Shown here: piece by piece, positions 5,983 through 13,228 of the stretch
Position numbering within the stretch: the first letter of the stretch is position 1
How the letters are laid out: each line of letters opens with the position of its first letter
DNA from: CAZHWT01 sp964536215
GTDB lineage: Bacteria > Patescibacteriota > CAZHWT01
NCBI GenBank assembly: GCA_964536215.1
Contig: CAZHWT010000033.1
Coordinates: 1 to 14,582 of the forward strand
DNA: 14,582 nt
Direction: 5' to 3'
Program-made: the position numbers and the translations under genes
Notes under the pieces: model-generated
Database searches by the model: none
Seen by the model: the letters and a program-made list of their open reading frames with translations, nothing else
Told to the model about the DNA's origin: nothing

Positions 5983-8900
5983 AAATTCTCCCCTCCAACA
6001 AATCCTCTTCAAACTGCTCAACCCCTTTAAGATCAGCAGAATAGTCACTCGTATCAGGGAAGTTTAATTGCTGGATATGGTCATACACCACCACAATCAA
6101 CTGCTTTAACCGCTCCATTTCGCCATCCATCAAATCAGCCTCCGCCAATGGCAACTCCACAAACTGACCATGCAAAGGCTCCACAAACTCCAGCATCGCT
6201 TCTTTCACTTCTGCCTTGCCACCAAACCGCCGCGAATGCTCAATTAGCAACTTATAAAACTGCAATTGGTAGCGGTATTTGTGCAAGGTTACCTTAGCCC
6301 TAGCATCCGCACCACGCCAATCCCCTTTTGGCTTACCCGTCTTGATATCGTGAACACTGACCGATCTGTCATCCAATTTGACGATCCGGTCAATCTTCCC
6401 GGTTAAACAAGCATTCCCAATCATGACTTGCTGGTCAGCAAAATTAAACTCAACTTCATCAGTCAACTGTAGCTTGCCACTCCGAGCATCGTAGTACAAC
6501 GTCAGCTCGTCCCGGCCGCGAGCCAAACAATCGTCAAAGTCTTTCTGCCCCAGCCGCTCATCCCGCAGCGCCTTGGCAAACAACTCCAATAGTATGTCCA
6601 ACTCTGGCAACACACCATCCCGCTTGAACAATAAATAGAATTGCTGGATAGCCTTGTGAACTGCTGACCCATAAGCCGCCTGGACCGATTGGGGCTCAGG
6701 GAACCGCAGCAGGTTTTGCTCCAAGAATAACTGTGGACCACCCCGCGACACATCCAAAAAGTTATTAAAATGCGTCACGCTCATCTTATACTGCTCGACC
6801 AGCGGCAACAGCAGCACTTGCTCATCCTCCACCACTGGCGCCGCATGAAAACTCCGCCAAGACATATCAAGCGCCTCCACTGTCGGCACATCTTCGGCTT
6901 TTTGTTGAGCTTTCGGCCAATCGGCCACATAACTTAATGTCTCATCTTCTTTACCATCGTCTTTAGCTGCGTGCGACGACAAATATAGATTGCGCTTGGC
7001 CCGAGTCAACGCTACATAAAACAACCGCAAAAAGTCATCTTCTTCATTAGCCAAGGCCGACAGCGGTACATTGAGCGGTGGAGACAACTTGCTATACCCA
7101 CCATCCTTAGCCCAGCTACTCTGTTGGCAGCTAATAATAAACACCGATTCAAACTCCAGCCCTTTCGCCCCGTGCGCTGTCAGCAATTGCACCGACTTCT
7201 CTCCGGTGATATACGGGCTAGTATCAATCAACGCCAACCCATTAGCCATATGGATATCCACCAAGGCCACCATATCCTCGGCTGTCATTACCTTGTCCTG
7301 CCCATGCTCATGCACCGTCTGCACAAACGTCTTTAGAGCCGATAAAAAGCGCAAATACTCCGACCGCTCCGTATCAAATTTATGCCGACTAAAATAATAC
7401 TCCTTAAACGGACTAACAAAACCAGCTTTAGGCTGCTCGTCGCGCTCCGTATCATCGCTTTCATCCTCCGCCACCAGCGCCTCATGCGCCCCCATCATTA
7501 ATTCCAATACCACATCCACTGGCTCATGCTTAGTACTGTCAGCTAAGCTAATTAAAAACTCCCCAACCTGCTTAAGCGCTTCGTCATCGCCATCCATCAT
7601 TACATCCAGCCACGACCGTCGCAATTCATAGGCCTGCCGCGACAATCGCCACACACTGGTCCGATCCAATTCCCAGAACGGATAACTCAATATCTCCGGT
7701 AGCAACTCATCTGCCTCTTTGCCACGTCTCGCCACTGAAACGGCAAATCGAGCCATCTGCACTAACTGATGGATATGCGGTTCCTGCAGTACATCCTGCT
7801 GCCGGTCATAGCGCACCGGCACCTTTTCCTTATACAAATACGGCAGTAATTGCTCCAGATACTTACGCTGCTTGCTAATAACGGCAATATCTTCTGGCGC
7901 CGTCCCCTTATCGATGCAGGCCTTTATCTGCCTTGCCACACCATACAACTCATGCGTCAGCGAGGCATACTGCCGATGCTCAATTTCTCCTTGTCGCAAC
8001 GCACTATTGGCCGCCACTAATTCTTTTTCTATCTCTTCTATGGTATTCTCCAACCGCACTTGAGCCCGGACAATTACCTGTCTGGCCGAGTCCAGCACTG
8101 GCTGTGTCGAACGGTAGTTTCGCGTCAGCACCACAATCTTTGCCTCCGGATAATTACGCCGATAGTCCAAAATACCACCGATTTCTGCTCCCTGAAACTT
8201 ATACACCGCTTGATCGTCATCGCCCACCGCCATAATGTTCGGCTTACCCTCATTAAACGGCGAGTCGGTCAAAAACTCCAACACTCGCATCTGAGCATTG
8301 TTGGTATCCTGAAATTCATCCACCAGAATATACTGAAATTGCTCCTGTAACTCGTAGCGAAGCTCATCATGCCGCTCCAAAGCTTGTAGCACATCCAGCA
8401 GCATGTCATCAAAGTCAAAATACCGCTGCTCCCGCATTGCCTCCTGATAGGCCGCGTACACCTCAGCCAGACCCAAGTTTTTATCCAAATTCTGCGTATC
8501 TTTTAATATCCGACCGTCATTGTCATTTTTTACCAGCCTTTTACTCTTCCACTCCGATAATGGCGTGGCCTTGCCCAATCGACCCACATCGTCCAGGGCA
8601 TGCTTAAGCTGTAAGGCCACCATCGATGGTAACGTCGGCATACCAGCCTGTTTTTCATAACCATTGCCAATCGCTACCAACTCAACCATTACTTCTTCGA
8701 CCTGCGGCACGATTTTCAAACTCATCGTCCCATCAAAAACACTCATTAATGGATTAATCTTCTGCAATGCATCGGCGTTTTGCTCCAGCACCCGCAAGAA
8801 ATCTTCTGGCCGCAAACCAGACTTTTTCAAATAACCAATCGCCGAAATAATATCCCGCAAATACACATTGGTCCCGTCCGGCCCAGTAGAACGCAAAGGA

Positions 8901-9310
8901 TGATTGTAGGGCAACGCCTCCAAAATATCGGTCAAAATCATCCGCTGGCGCAGCTCATCAGCCGCCCGGAATGACGCTCCCTCATAAAAAAACTGTGGAT
9001 GACGATTAATAATATCTGTGCCAAACCCATGAAAAGTATAAATAGCTACTCTGTAGGCATCCGGTCCAATCAGCCCCGCCAATCGCTGGCGCATATTCAC
9101 CGCCGCCGCATCGGTAAAAGTTAAACAAATAATACTACTAGGCTCTGCATCCGTCTGGCGCAAAATATTAGCCACCCGCAAACTCAACAACTCAGTCTTG
9201 CCCGAACCCGGCCCAGCCACCACCAACACCGGTCCTTCTAACGTATCCACCGCTTCCCGTTGCTGTTCATTCAAACTACGGTATCGCTGCAAAAAAGTTT
9301 CGTCATTCAT
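5981..9310 (-). CDS. UvrD/PcrA-like superfamily 1 helicase fused to a C-terminal PD-(D/E)XK (RecB-type) nuclease
   Basis: The 1109-residue product is predicted to unwind and degrade or process DNA ends. Helicase motifs occur in order: Q-motif LNEQQREAV (13-21), Walker A GPGSGKT (33-39), Ia LTFTDAAA (63-70), Ib YTFHGFG (91-97), II VDEFQDT (330-336), III GDDDQAVYKFQGA (363-375), IV LTRNYRST (395-402), V LLTAHGAKGLEFE (709-721), VI FYVALTRAKR (764-773). The nuclease has GSAVHKAI (881-888), GKIDRI (971-976) with Asp974, VHDIKTGK (986-993) with Asp988 and Lys990, and YRYQLQFYK (1012-1020) with Gln1015 and Tyr1019. The four-Cys Fe-S cluster of AddB-type nucleases is absent. Helicase plus RecB-like nuclease in one chain, with no partner genes nearby, suggests a single-protein stand-in for RecBCD/AddAB. 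The ATG at 9310 is preferred over a TTG 12 codons upstream because a perfect -10 box lies between them. Confidence 0.93.
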   Translation of the reverse strand: MNDETFLQRYRSLNEQQREAVDTLEGPVLVVAGPGSGKTELLSLRVANILRQTDAEPSSIICLTFTDAAAVNMRQRLAGLIGPDAYRVAIYTFHGFGTDIINRHPQFFYEGASFRAADELRQRMILTDILEALPYNHPLRSTGPDGTNVYLRDIISAIGYLKKSGLRPEDFLRVLEQNADALQKINPLMSVFDGTMSLKIVPQVEEVMVELVAIGNGYEKQAGMPTLPSMVALQLKHALDDVGRLGKATPLSEWKSKRLVKNDNDGRILKDTQNLDKNLGLAEVYAAYQEAMREQRYFDFDDMLLDVLQALERHDELRYELQEQFQYILVDEFQDTNNAQMRVLEFLTDSPFNEGKPNIMAVGDDDQAVYKFQGAEIGGILDYRRNYPEAKIVVLTRNYRSTQPVLDSARQVIVRAQVRLENTIEEIEKELVAANSALRQGEIEHRQYASLTHELYGVARQIKACIDKGTAPEDIAVISKQRKYLEQLLPYLYKEKVPVRYDRQQDVLQEPHIHQLVQMARFAVSVARRGKEADELLPEILSYPFWELDRTSVWRLSRQAYELRRSWLDVMMDGDDEALKQVGEFLISLADSTKHEPVDVVLELMMGAHEALVAEDESDDTERDEQPKAGFVSPFKEYYFSRHKFDTERSEYLRFLSALKTFVQTVHEHGQDKVMTAEDMVALVDIHMANGLALIDTSPYITGEKSVQLLTAHGAKGLEFESVFIISCQQSSWAKDGGYSKLSPPLNVPLSALANEEDDFLRLFYVALTRAKRNLYLSSHAAKDDGKEDETLSYVADWPKAQQKAEDVPTVEALDMSWRSFHAAPVVEDEQVLLLPLVEQYKMSVTHFNNFLDVSRGGPQLFLEQNLLRFPEPQSVQAAYGSAVHKAIQQFYLLFKRDGVLPELDILLELFAKALRDERLGQKDFDDCLARGRDELTLYYDARSGKLQLTDEVEFNFADQQVMIGNACLTGKIDRIVKLDDRSVSVHDIKTGKPKGDWRGADARAKVTLHKYRYQLQFYKLLIEHSRRFGGKAEVKEAMLEFVEPLHGQFVELPLAEADLMDGEMERLKQLIVVVYDHIQQLNFPDTSDYSADLKGVEQFEEDLLEGRI

Positions 9311-9317
9311 ATTTACG

Positions 9318-9346
9318 ATTATATCTGTTGATAGTCCAAAAGCCAA
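9318..9346 (-). promoter_or_regulatory. Promoter of the helicase-nuclease gene, probable leaderless transcript
   Basis: On the minus strand TTGGCT (9346-9341), a 17-nt spacer and a perfect TATAAT (9323-9318) end 7 nt before the ATG at 9310. Transcription from this box would begin at or beside the A of the start codon, and there is no Shine-Dalgarno. This is the best promoter in the window. Confidence 0.65.
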
Positions 9347-9486
9347 ATAAAACCCCTAACCAGCGCCACGCGCTGGTAGTTATTTAGTTATTAGTTACTT
9401 AGTTACTTGGCTACTTAGTTTGTTTCCGCCAGAGGCGAATAGGCTGTTTATTCGATTCTTCGTTATTCGTCTATTCGGTATTCACA

Positions 9487-9645
9487 TAACTACTCACCAC
9501 TCACCTAGGTATCCTTGGACTCCTAGGGACCATGGGAAAATGGTGCATTGGGTATATTAGGCATATTGGGCATATTGGTAATAGTGACTCAGTTCATTCG
9601 TAGCATTCGTTCTTTGTAGACTTGTCCGCCCCCTTAGGGTCGGAT
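9487..9645 (+). repeat. Dispersed 9-bp-period element, copy 2 of 4
   Basis: The 9-bp array begins with CCTAGGTAT at 9504 and runs to about 9592, one base shorter than the other copies near the fourth unit. It is followed by the CTCAGTTCATTCGTAGCATT tail shared with copy 1. The TTGTCCGCCC/AGGGTCGGA module lies after the array here (about 9622-9644), not before it, so the modules can be rearranged. The gene-free stretch 9347-9785 also contains TTAGTTA/CTTAGTTA-type tandem sequence (about 9383-9420), a mini-hairpin at 9425-9438 and ATTCGT-rich DNA. Confidence 0.75.
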
Positions 9646-9785
9646 TCGCATATACATTTCAGCCAGAGGCTGACAGGCTCCATTCGGATGCTACCCAATT
9701 CGTACTTCGCATCATTCGCACATAAGCATCATTCGGGCAAAAAATTCGCATCATTCGTATCTGTAATTAGCATCCATTCGTATCT

Positions 9786-9815
9786 AAAAAAACAGCCCCT
9801 CAGTGAGGAGCTGTT
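9786..9815 (-). terminator. Intrinsic terminator of the Ala/Pro-rich protein gene
   Basis: Read on the minus strand, AACAGC, one U-G wobble and CCTC form an 11-bp stem with a 3-nt loop (9815-9791). It is followed directly by a run of seven T (9792-9786). This is a classical rho-independent terminator 26 nt after the stop codon. Confidence 0.88.
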
Positions 9816-9841
9816 CATTGTAAAACCAATAGCAAACTCGC

Positions 9842-10249
9842 TTACCCCGTAATCTTAACTTCACCAGAATTATTAATATCTCCAGCCACGTCACCGCTAG
9901 TAGCAGCCGCCGTATCAGCGGCAGTTTCCTCAGCTGTAGGTGTAGTAATTTTCACCTCTCCACCCAACAAACTACTCTCGTCAGTAGCAGCCGCCTCAGC
10001 AGCCGGGGCAGCTGGAGGAGTCTCCGCTTGAGCGGGCGCCGCCGCTGGCTCAACAGAAACCGCAGCTTCTGCTGGAGCTACCGGTTGCGCAGCATCCGGA
10101 GTTGGCACTGCTGCACTCTCTGGGATTGGCGGATAATTACCCTGGCCCTCAGGCTGAATCGTTGGCGCAGAACCACCTGCCAAGTCAATCTTAGGCCCAT
10201 TCTGACCTTCCTGAGAAGAGCCACCAAATTCAATTCCAAATAGTTTCAT
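9842..10249 (-). CDS. Disordered, acidic Ala/Pro-rich protein of unknown function
   Basis: Not recognised. The 135-residue product has a short ordered-looking N-terminus (MKLFGIEFGG), then a long stretch rich in Ala, Pro, Glu, Gln and Thr (about 20-95). A hydrophilic tail follows in which GEVKIT occurs twice (97-102 and 129-134), the second copy almost at the C-terminus. It has no Cys, Trp, His or Arg, no signal peptide and no membrane segment, so it is predicted cytosolic and intrinsically disordered. It is clearly a real gene: GGAGG (plus-strand 10258-10262) lies 8 nt before the ATG, a -10-like box lies upstream, and a strong terminator follows. The paired GEVKIT motifs could be beta-strand-forming or binding motifs; that is speculation. 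Confidence 0.8.
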   Translation of the reverse strand: MKLFGIEFGGSSQEGQNGPKIDLAGGSAPTIQPEGQGNYPPIPESAAVPTPDAAQPVAPAEAAVSVEPAAAPAQAETPPAAPAAEAAATDESSLLGGEVKITTPTAEETAADTAAATSGDVAGDINNSGEVKITG

Positions 10250-10257
10250 TTTGTATT

Positions 10258-10277
10258 CCTCCGTAATAAGTAGTATA
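10258..10277 (-). promoter_or_regulatory. -10-like box and Shine-Dalgarno of the Ala/Pro-rich protein gene
   Basis: On the minus strand TATACT (10277-10272) is followed 9 nt later by GGAGG (10262-10258), 8 nt ahead of the ATG. The implied leader is about 15-17 nt. No -35 with standard spacing stands out. Confidence 0.5.
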
Positions 10278-10526
10278 TGTCTTCAGCTTACCATGCAACC
10301 CAACCATTTGTCCAAAAATGCAAGCGCCCTAGCCAAAAGCCAGCTAGCCTTTACCGAGAGTGTCGGGTGTAGGGGAAGAGCCTATCGCATCGAAAGATTC
10401 ACTCGTCCACTCGTCGACGATGTTATTGGTAATTAGTTACTTGGCTATTAGTTTGTTCGTTATTCGTCTATTCGTTATTCGTTCCCGTAACCCGCACTTC
10501 ATACTTCCACCTGCCCCCCTCGTGTC

Positions 10527-10547
10527 ATTCTCGACCCGATCGAGAAT
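10527..10547. repeat. 21-bp intergenic palindrome, copy 2 of 3
   Basis: Identical to 2329-2349 and 13229-13249 (ATTCTCGA and TCGAGAAT arms, CCCGA loop). Shortly downstream comes CGTACGTACATTCG, nearly repeated after copy 3 as CGTACGCACATTCG, so the repeated unit may be longer than the palindrome. Confidence 0.75.
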
Positions 10548-10603
10548 CCCTGTTCCCGATGTACCTATACGTGTACGTACATTCGCTTGTTCGTAAGAAA
10601 CTT

Positions 10604-10694
10604 TACGATCTACGATTTACGATTAACGATTTGCAGTAAGCGATTAGCGATTAGCGATTAGCGATTAGCGATTAGCGATTAGCGATTAGCGATT
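10604..10694 (+). repeat. Heptanucleotide tandem array of 13 units
   Basis: Ninety-one bases divide exactly into 13 units of 7 bp: TACGATC, TACGATT twice, AACGATT, a degenerate TGCAGTA, then AGCGATT eight times without error (10639-10694). No spacers, so not CRISPR. It lies in the long gene-free stretch 10278-10847, which otherwise holds the palindrome at 10527 and ATTCGT-rich sequence; I see no gene or RNA there. Confidence 0.9.
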
Positions 10695-10847
10695 AAGGGA
10701 ATTTTAGCCTAGTGGTGTTATGTATTTTTTGCACCTTGAACCTTTGTTTGGCATTTGGACTCTTGCTCCTTGGCATTTACGTACCCTACTTGCCTACTCA
10801 CAACTTGCCAACTTGCCTATTCGTCAACCCGTCTGACCGAGCAGCTG

Positions 10848-11219
10848 TTACACATTTGTAGCCGCGATTATTTTACCTTCAATCGGTTGCTTGGCCAGAT
10901 ACTCCCGCAATAATTTAATATTGCGCAAATTAGACTTCCAGACAAAGTCAGTCAGATCACCCACTACTGGAATTGCGCCCACCACCGCGTCACCAACAGT
11001 ATTGGCCAACATCTTATAGCGCAGGTGGCCAGGCACTCTCATCTGTCCGCCAATCCATAAAATATACAGCCCCACCACCAAAGGGATAATATCGCCTACA
11101 ACTGGAATCACGCCAACAATTGGATCCAAGCCGAATTTAAACGGCCCAATCGAAAACTGATCATCTAATATAGTTGCCAATCGCTCAGCAACATCCAAAT
11201 GCGTAGCATCATGTGTCAT
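10848..11219 (-). CDS. DUF4112 family membrane protein
   Basis: The 123-residue product matches DUF4112 by its internal repeat of the glycine-proline motif: GVIPVVGD (36-43) and GAIPVVGD (81-88). Each is followed by a hydrophobic segment or helix, and FGLDPIVG (29-36) precedes the first. The helix WKSNLRNIKLLREY (94-107) is also characteristic. Length is normal for the family. The function of DUF4112 proteins is unknown; the motifs and hydrophobicity point to a small inner-membrane protein. The ATG at 11219 has no Shine-Dalgarno, but an extended -10 box lies 8 nt upstream. It stands alone, with repeat DNA on both sides. Confidence 0.9.
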   Translation of the reverse strand: MTHDATHLDVAERLATILDDQFSIGPFKFGLDPIVGVIPVVGDIIPLVVGLYILWIGGQMRVPGHLRYKMLANTVGDAVVGAIPVVGDLTDFVWKSNLRNIKLLREYLAKQPIEGKIIAATNV

Positions 11220-11227
11220 ACAACACT

Positions 11228-11236
11228 AGTATAACA
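11228..11236 (-). promoter_or_regulatory. Extended -10 promoter element of the DUF4112 gene, leaderless spacing
   Basis: On the minus strand TGT-TATACT (11236-11228) fits an extended -10 (TGnTATAAT-like) element, which can work without a good -35; none is seen. It ends 8 nt before the ATG, so the transcript would have almost no leader. Confidence 0.5.
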
Positions 11237-11317
11237 TTAAATAGCAATAGGTGTGTAACTTAACGAATAGAGAGTTGGATGACTGCCGAGCCAAGCTCGG
11301 CTGGATTGCAGGATTGC

Positions 11318-11450
11318 CCACCCCAATACACCATTTTCCCCATGACCCCTAGGACCCCAAGGATACCTAGGCGAGTGGTGAGTTCCGACCCTGGCGGGGC
11401 GGACAAGGGTGAGTAGTGGGTAGTGAGTAGTATTCGAATAACGAATAGAC
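11318..11450 (-). repeat. Dispersed 9-bp-period element, copy 3 of 4, inverted
   Basis: On the minus strand this begins with GTCTATTCGTTATTCG (from 11450) and passes through CTACTCA/CTACCCA heptads and the TTGTCCGCCCC/AGGGTCGGAA module. It ends in six 9-bp units (11371-11318), where the array breaks off. It is nearly identical to copy 4 over about 120 bp. A 7-bp hairpin, GCCGAGC/GCTCGGC (11285-11301), follows. The gene-free region 11220-11688 also has mini-hairpins at 11486-11500 and 11529-11543 and AAGTAACTAAGTAACTAA-like sequence. Confidence 0.8.
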
Positions 11451-11635
11451 AAATAACAAATAACGAACTAGCCAAGTAACTCCTGCCCGCCTCTGGCGAA
11501 AACTAGCCAAGTAACCAAGTAACTCCTGTCCGCCTCTGGCGGAAAGTAACTAAGTAACTAATAACCAAATTGGTGAGCAGTTATGCGAACAAACGAGTAG
11601 ACTTCCCACCCTTAACCACCAGCTGCGCCTGTCTG

Positions 11636-11664
11636 TTGCAATGTTGCCGTATTGGGATTATATT
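11636..11664 (+). promoter_or_regulatory. Candidate radC promoter
   Basis: TTGCAA (11636-11641), a 17-nt spacer and TATATT (11659-11664) make a reasonable sigma-70-type promoter. The start would fall near 11671, leaving a leader of roughly 18 nt without a Shine-Dalgarno. It supports starting radC at 11689, because the earlier ATG at 11641 overlaps the -35 box. Confidence 0.5.
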
Positions 11665-11688
11665 CTGCTTACCAAACATAACCCGAAT

Positions 11689-12390
11689 ATGACTACTACA
11701 TCTTTTACACTTCATGATTTACCAGCGCCGGAGCGGCCGCGGGAACGACTGGTGGCACATGGTGTTTCAACTTTATCTACTTTGGAGATTTTGGCTTTAA
11801 TTCTAGGGCGGGGAATTCAAGGTCAACCAGTTATGCAGCTGGCTCAGGAATTACTAAAGCGATACGGGTCCATTAGAGGGATTAGCGAAGCATCTCTGGA
11901 TGACTTGCAACAAGTGCATGGGATGGGGCTGGCTAAGGCGGCTCAAGTTCAAGCTTGTATTGAGGTAGGACGGCGACTAGCGGCCGAATTAGTGGCGAAC
12001 AACCAGCGGACGACGGTACTTTTGGATAGTCCTGGTGTAGTGGCCGAGTTGGTCAGGCAGAAAATGGGACGGTTTAAGCGTGAGCACTACTTCCTTATTT
12101 CGCTGGATGCTCGGAACCGGTTTATTGGGATTGATAAGGTATCTGAAGGTGTGCTGGATGCGTCGTTGGTTCATCCCAGGGAAACGTTTGAAATGGCCAT
12201 TCGTCGTCATGCGGCTAAGATTGTGGTAGCACACAATCACCCTTCTGGGGACCCAACTCCGTCGGATGATGACGTGATTGTAACTAAGCGGCTGAACACA
12301 GCTGGAAAAGTATTAGGGATAGCCCTGGTTGACCATGTGGTAGTGGCGGATGGGAGTTTTTATAGCTTTAAAGAGCATGGACAGATATAG
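11689..12390 (+). CDS. radC: RadC family JAMM/MPN-domain protein
   Basis: The 233-residue product has normal RadC architecture. The N-terminal DLPAPERPRERL (10-21) is near-canonical, followed by a helix-hairpin-helix region with VHGMGLAKAAQV (76-87). The C-terminal MPN/JAMM domain carries VHPRE (161-165) and the metal motif AHNHPSGDPTPSDDD (181-195), in which His182, His184, Ser192 and Asp195 give the HxHx7SxxD pattern. RadC proteins were long linked to DNA repair, but a direct repair role is disputed; a metal-dependent activity near DNA is the safer statement. The ATG at 11689 is chosen because it gives the family N-terminus (MTTTSFTLHDLP) and follows the promoter. It is convergent with ppa. 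Confidence 0.94.
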   Translation: MTTTSFTLHDLPAPERPRERLVAHGVSTLSTLEILALILGRGIQGQPVMQLAQELLKRYGSIRGISEASLDDLQQVHGMGLAKAAQVQACIEVGRRLAAELVANNQRTTVLLDSPGVVAELVRQKMGRFKREHYFLISLDARNRFIGIDKVSEGVLDASLVHPRETFEMAIRRHAAKIVVAHNHPSGDPTPSDDDVIVTKRLNTAGKVLGIALVDHVVVADGSFYSFKEHGQI

Positions 12391-12410
12391 CACGCTCGCA
12401 GAGTATGCAG

Positions 12411-12498
12411 CATGCAGCCTAGGGCTGCAGGAGTACGGGGCAAGAAGCACGAAGTACAGGCACGAATAGACATGGAGCCTGCGGCTGCAGAGTTACGG
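12411..12498 (+). repeat. Pair of short direct repeats with hairpin downstream of radC
   Basis: A segment of about 28 bp beginning CATGCAGCCT (12411-12438) recurs imperfectly 60 bp on (12471-12498, beginning CATGGAGCCT). The first copy contains the hairpin GCAGCC-TAG-GGCTGC (12414-12428), 24 nt after the radC stop codon. There is no U-tract, so termination is only possible, not supported. Confidence 0.5.
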
Positions 12499-12563
12499 AC
12501 TACGAGTTACGAGCTACACGAAGTCCAGAAACCCAATACCCGAAACCCTGCACCCCGACCGTT

Positions 12564-12598
12564 CGATTAACGATGTACGATAGGCGATTTACAATAAA
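12564..12598 (+). repeat. CGATT-type heptad array, five units, beside ppa
   Basis: Consecutive 7-bp units: CGATTAA, CGATGTA, CGATAGG, CGATTTA, CAATAAA. The same family occurs inverted at 13189-13216, on the other side of the pyrophosphatase gene, and as the 13-unit block at 10604-10694. Confidence 0.6.
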
Positions 12599-12614
12599 TC
12601 CCGATTAAATCGGT

Positions 12615-12642
12615 ATAAATAGGGATTCAAATCCCTATTTAT
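12615..12642 (-). terminator. Stem-loop overlapping the ppa stop codon
   Basis: ATAAATAGGGAT (12615-12626) and ATCCCTATTTAT (12631-12642) form a perfect 12-bp stem with a TCAA loop, including the TAA of ppa. AATCCC just beyond (12597-12602) could pair with the GGGATT arm instead, giving an alternative fold. The U-tract is weak, so terminator function is moderately supported. Confidence 0.5.
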
Positions 12643-13160
12643 CCTTCCTTAGCGAATCGTTCTTGCGACTCGGCAATCATCTTGATTGCCTCCGCCTTTG
12701 GCTTCCAGCCAGCCACCTTGGCCCACTTATCTTCCAACTCCTTGTAGGCCGCAAAAAAGTGCCCAATCTCGGCTCGCAAGTGTTCATTCACATCATCTAA
12801 ATCGTGCACCTTCTTAAAATGAGGATCTTTAACCGCCACAGCCAAAATCTTAGGATCAAACCCTTCCTCATCCTCCATTTCAAGCACTCCTACCGGCCGA
12901 ACTGACATAACGCAACCCGGAAAAGTAGGATAAGAAGTCAACACCATTACATCCAACATATCACCATCTTCAGAGCGAGTACCTGGCATAAACCCATACT
13001 CCGTCGGATAATACATTGGCGAATGCAGCACCCGGTCCAATACAATTTGATCCATCTCCTCGTCATACTCAAATTTATTCGACGTCTTAGTTGGGATCTC
13101 CACCACCACATTCACTACTTCTGGTGCCTTCTCCCCAATGGGTACATTCTTAAAACTCAT
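12639..13160 (-). CDS. ppa: Family I inorganic pyrophosphatase
   Basis: This cytosolic enzyme hydrolyses pyrophosphate to two phosphates, pulling biosynthetic reactions forward. The 173-residue product is of normal length and lines up with the well-studied E. coli enzyme almost without gaps. It shows Lys29 and Glu31 in NKFEYDEE, Arg43, YPTEYGF (51-57) with Tyr55, the metal-binding EDGDMLD with Asp65, Asp67 and Asp70, then Asp97 and Asp102 in MEDEEGFDPK, and the AAYKELE segment (137-143). The active site therefore appears complete. The ATG at 13160 is fixed by GGAGG 5 nt upstream; a start 11 codons earlier would run through the Shine-Dalgarno and a hairpin. A TCCGCC/GGCGGA hairpin ends 2 nt before the Shine-Dalgarno. 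It is convergent with radC. Confidence 0.96.
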   Translation of the reverse strand: MSFKNVPIGEKAPEVVNVVVEIPTKTSNKFEYDEEMDQIVLDRVLHSPMYYPTEYGFMPGTRSEDGDMLDVMVLTSYPTFPGCVMSVRPVGVLEMEDEEGFDPKILAVAVKDPHFKKVHDLDDVNEHLRAEIGHFFAAYKELEDKWAKVAGWKPKAEAIKMIAESQERFAKEG

Positions 13161-13172
13161 AAAAACCTCCAG

Positions 13173-13187
13173 TCCGCCTTTGGCGGA
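13173..13187 (-). repeat. TCCGCC/GGCGGA mini-hairpin in the ppa leader (one of six copies)
   Basis: This 15-bp palindrome (6-bp arms, 3-nt loop) recurs at 5630-5644, 5926-5940, 9425-9438, 11486-11500 and 11529-11543, some with one changed arm base, always in intergenic DNA. Here it sits directly before the GGAGG of ppa and may affect leader structure or mRNA stability; that role is inferred from position only. Confidence 0.7.
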
Positions 13188-13188
13188 G

Positions 13189-13216
13189 TACAATGTAAAT
13201 CGAAAATCGTCAATCG
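13189..13216 (-). repeat. CGATT-type heptad array, four units, upstream of ppa
   Basis: On the minus strand from 13216: CGATTGA, CGATTTT, CGATTTA, CATTGTA. It is oriented opposite to the array at 12564-12598, so ppa is enclosed by an inverted pair. A TTGACG inside it resembles a -35 box, but no good -10 follows. Confidence 0.6.
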
Positions 13217-13228
13217 TTTAACCTTGTC

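Noticed and set aside
9622..9852. 76-codon plus-strand frame
   Set aside because: It crosses the dispersed element and the terminator and has no Shine-Dalgarno; unsupported.
10604..10694. CRISPR array
   Set aside because: Repeats are contiguous 7-bp units without spacers, and no cas genes are present.
12615..12642. tRNA T-arm (AGGGATTCAAATCCCT)
   Set aside because: The loop has six bases, not seven, and no acceptor, D or anticodon arms can be placed around it; a simple stem-loop at the ppa stop fits better.
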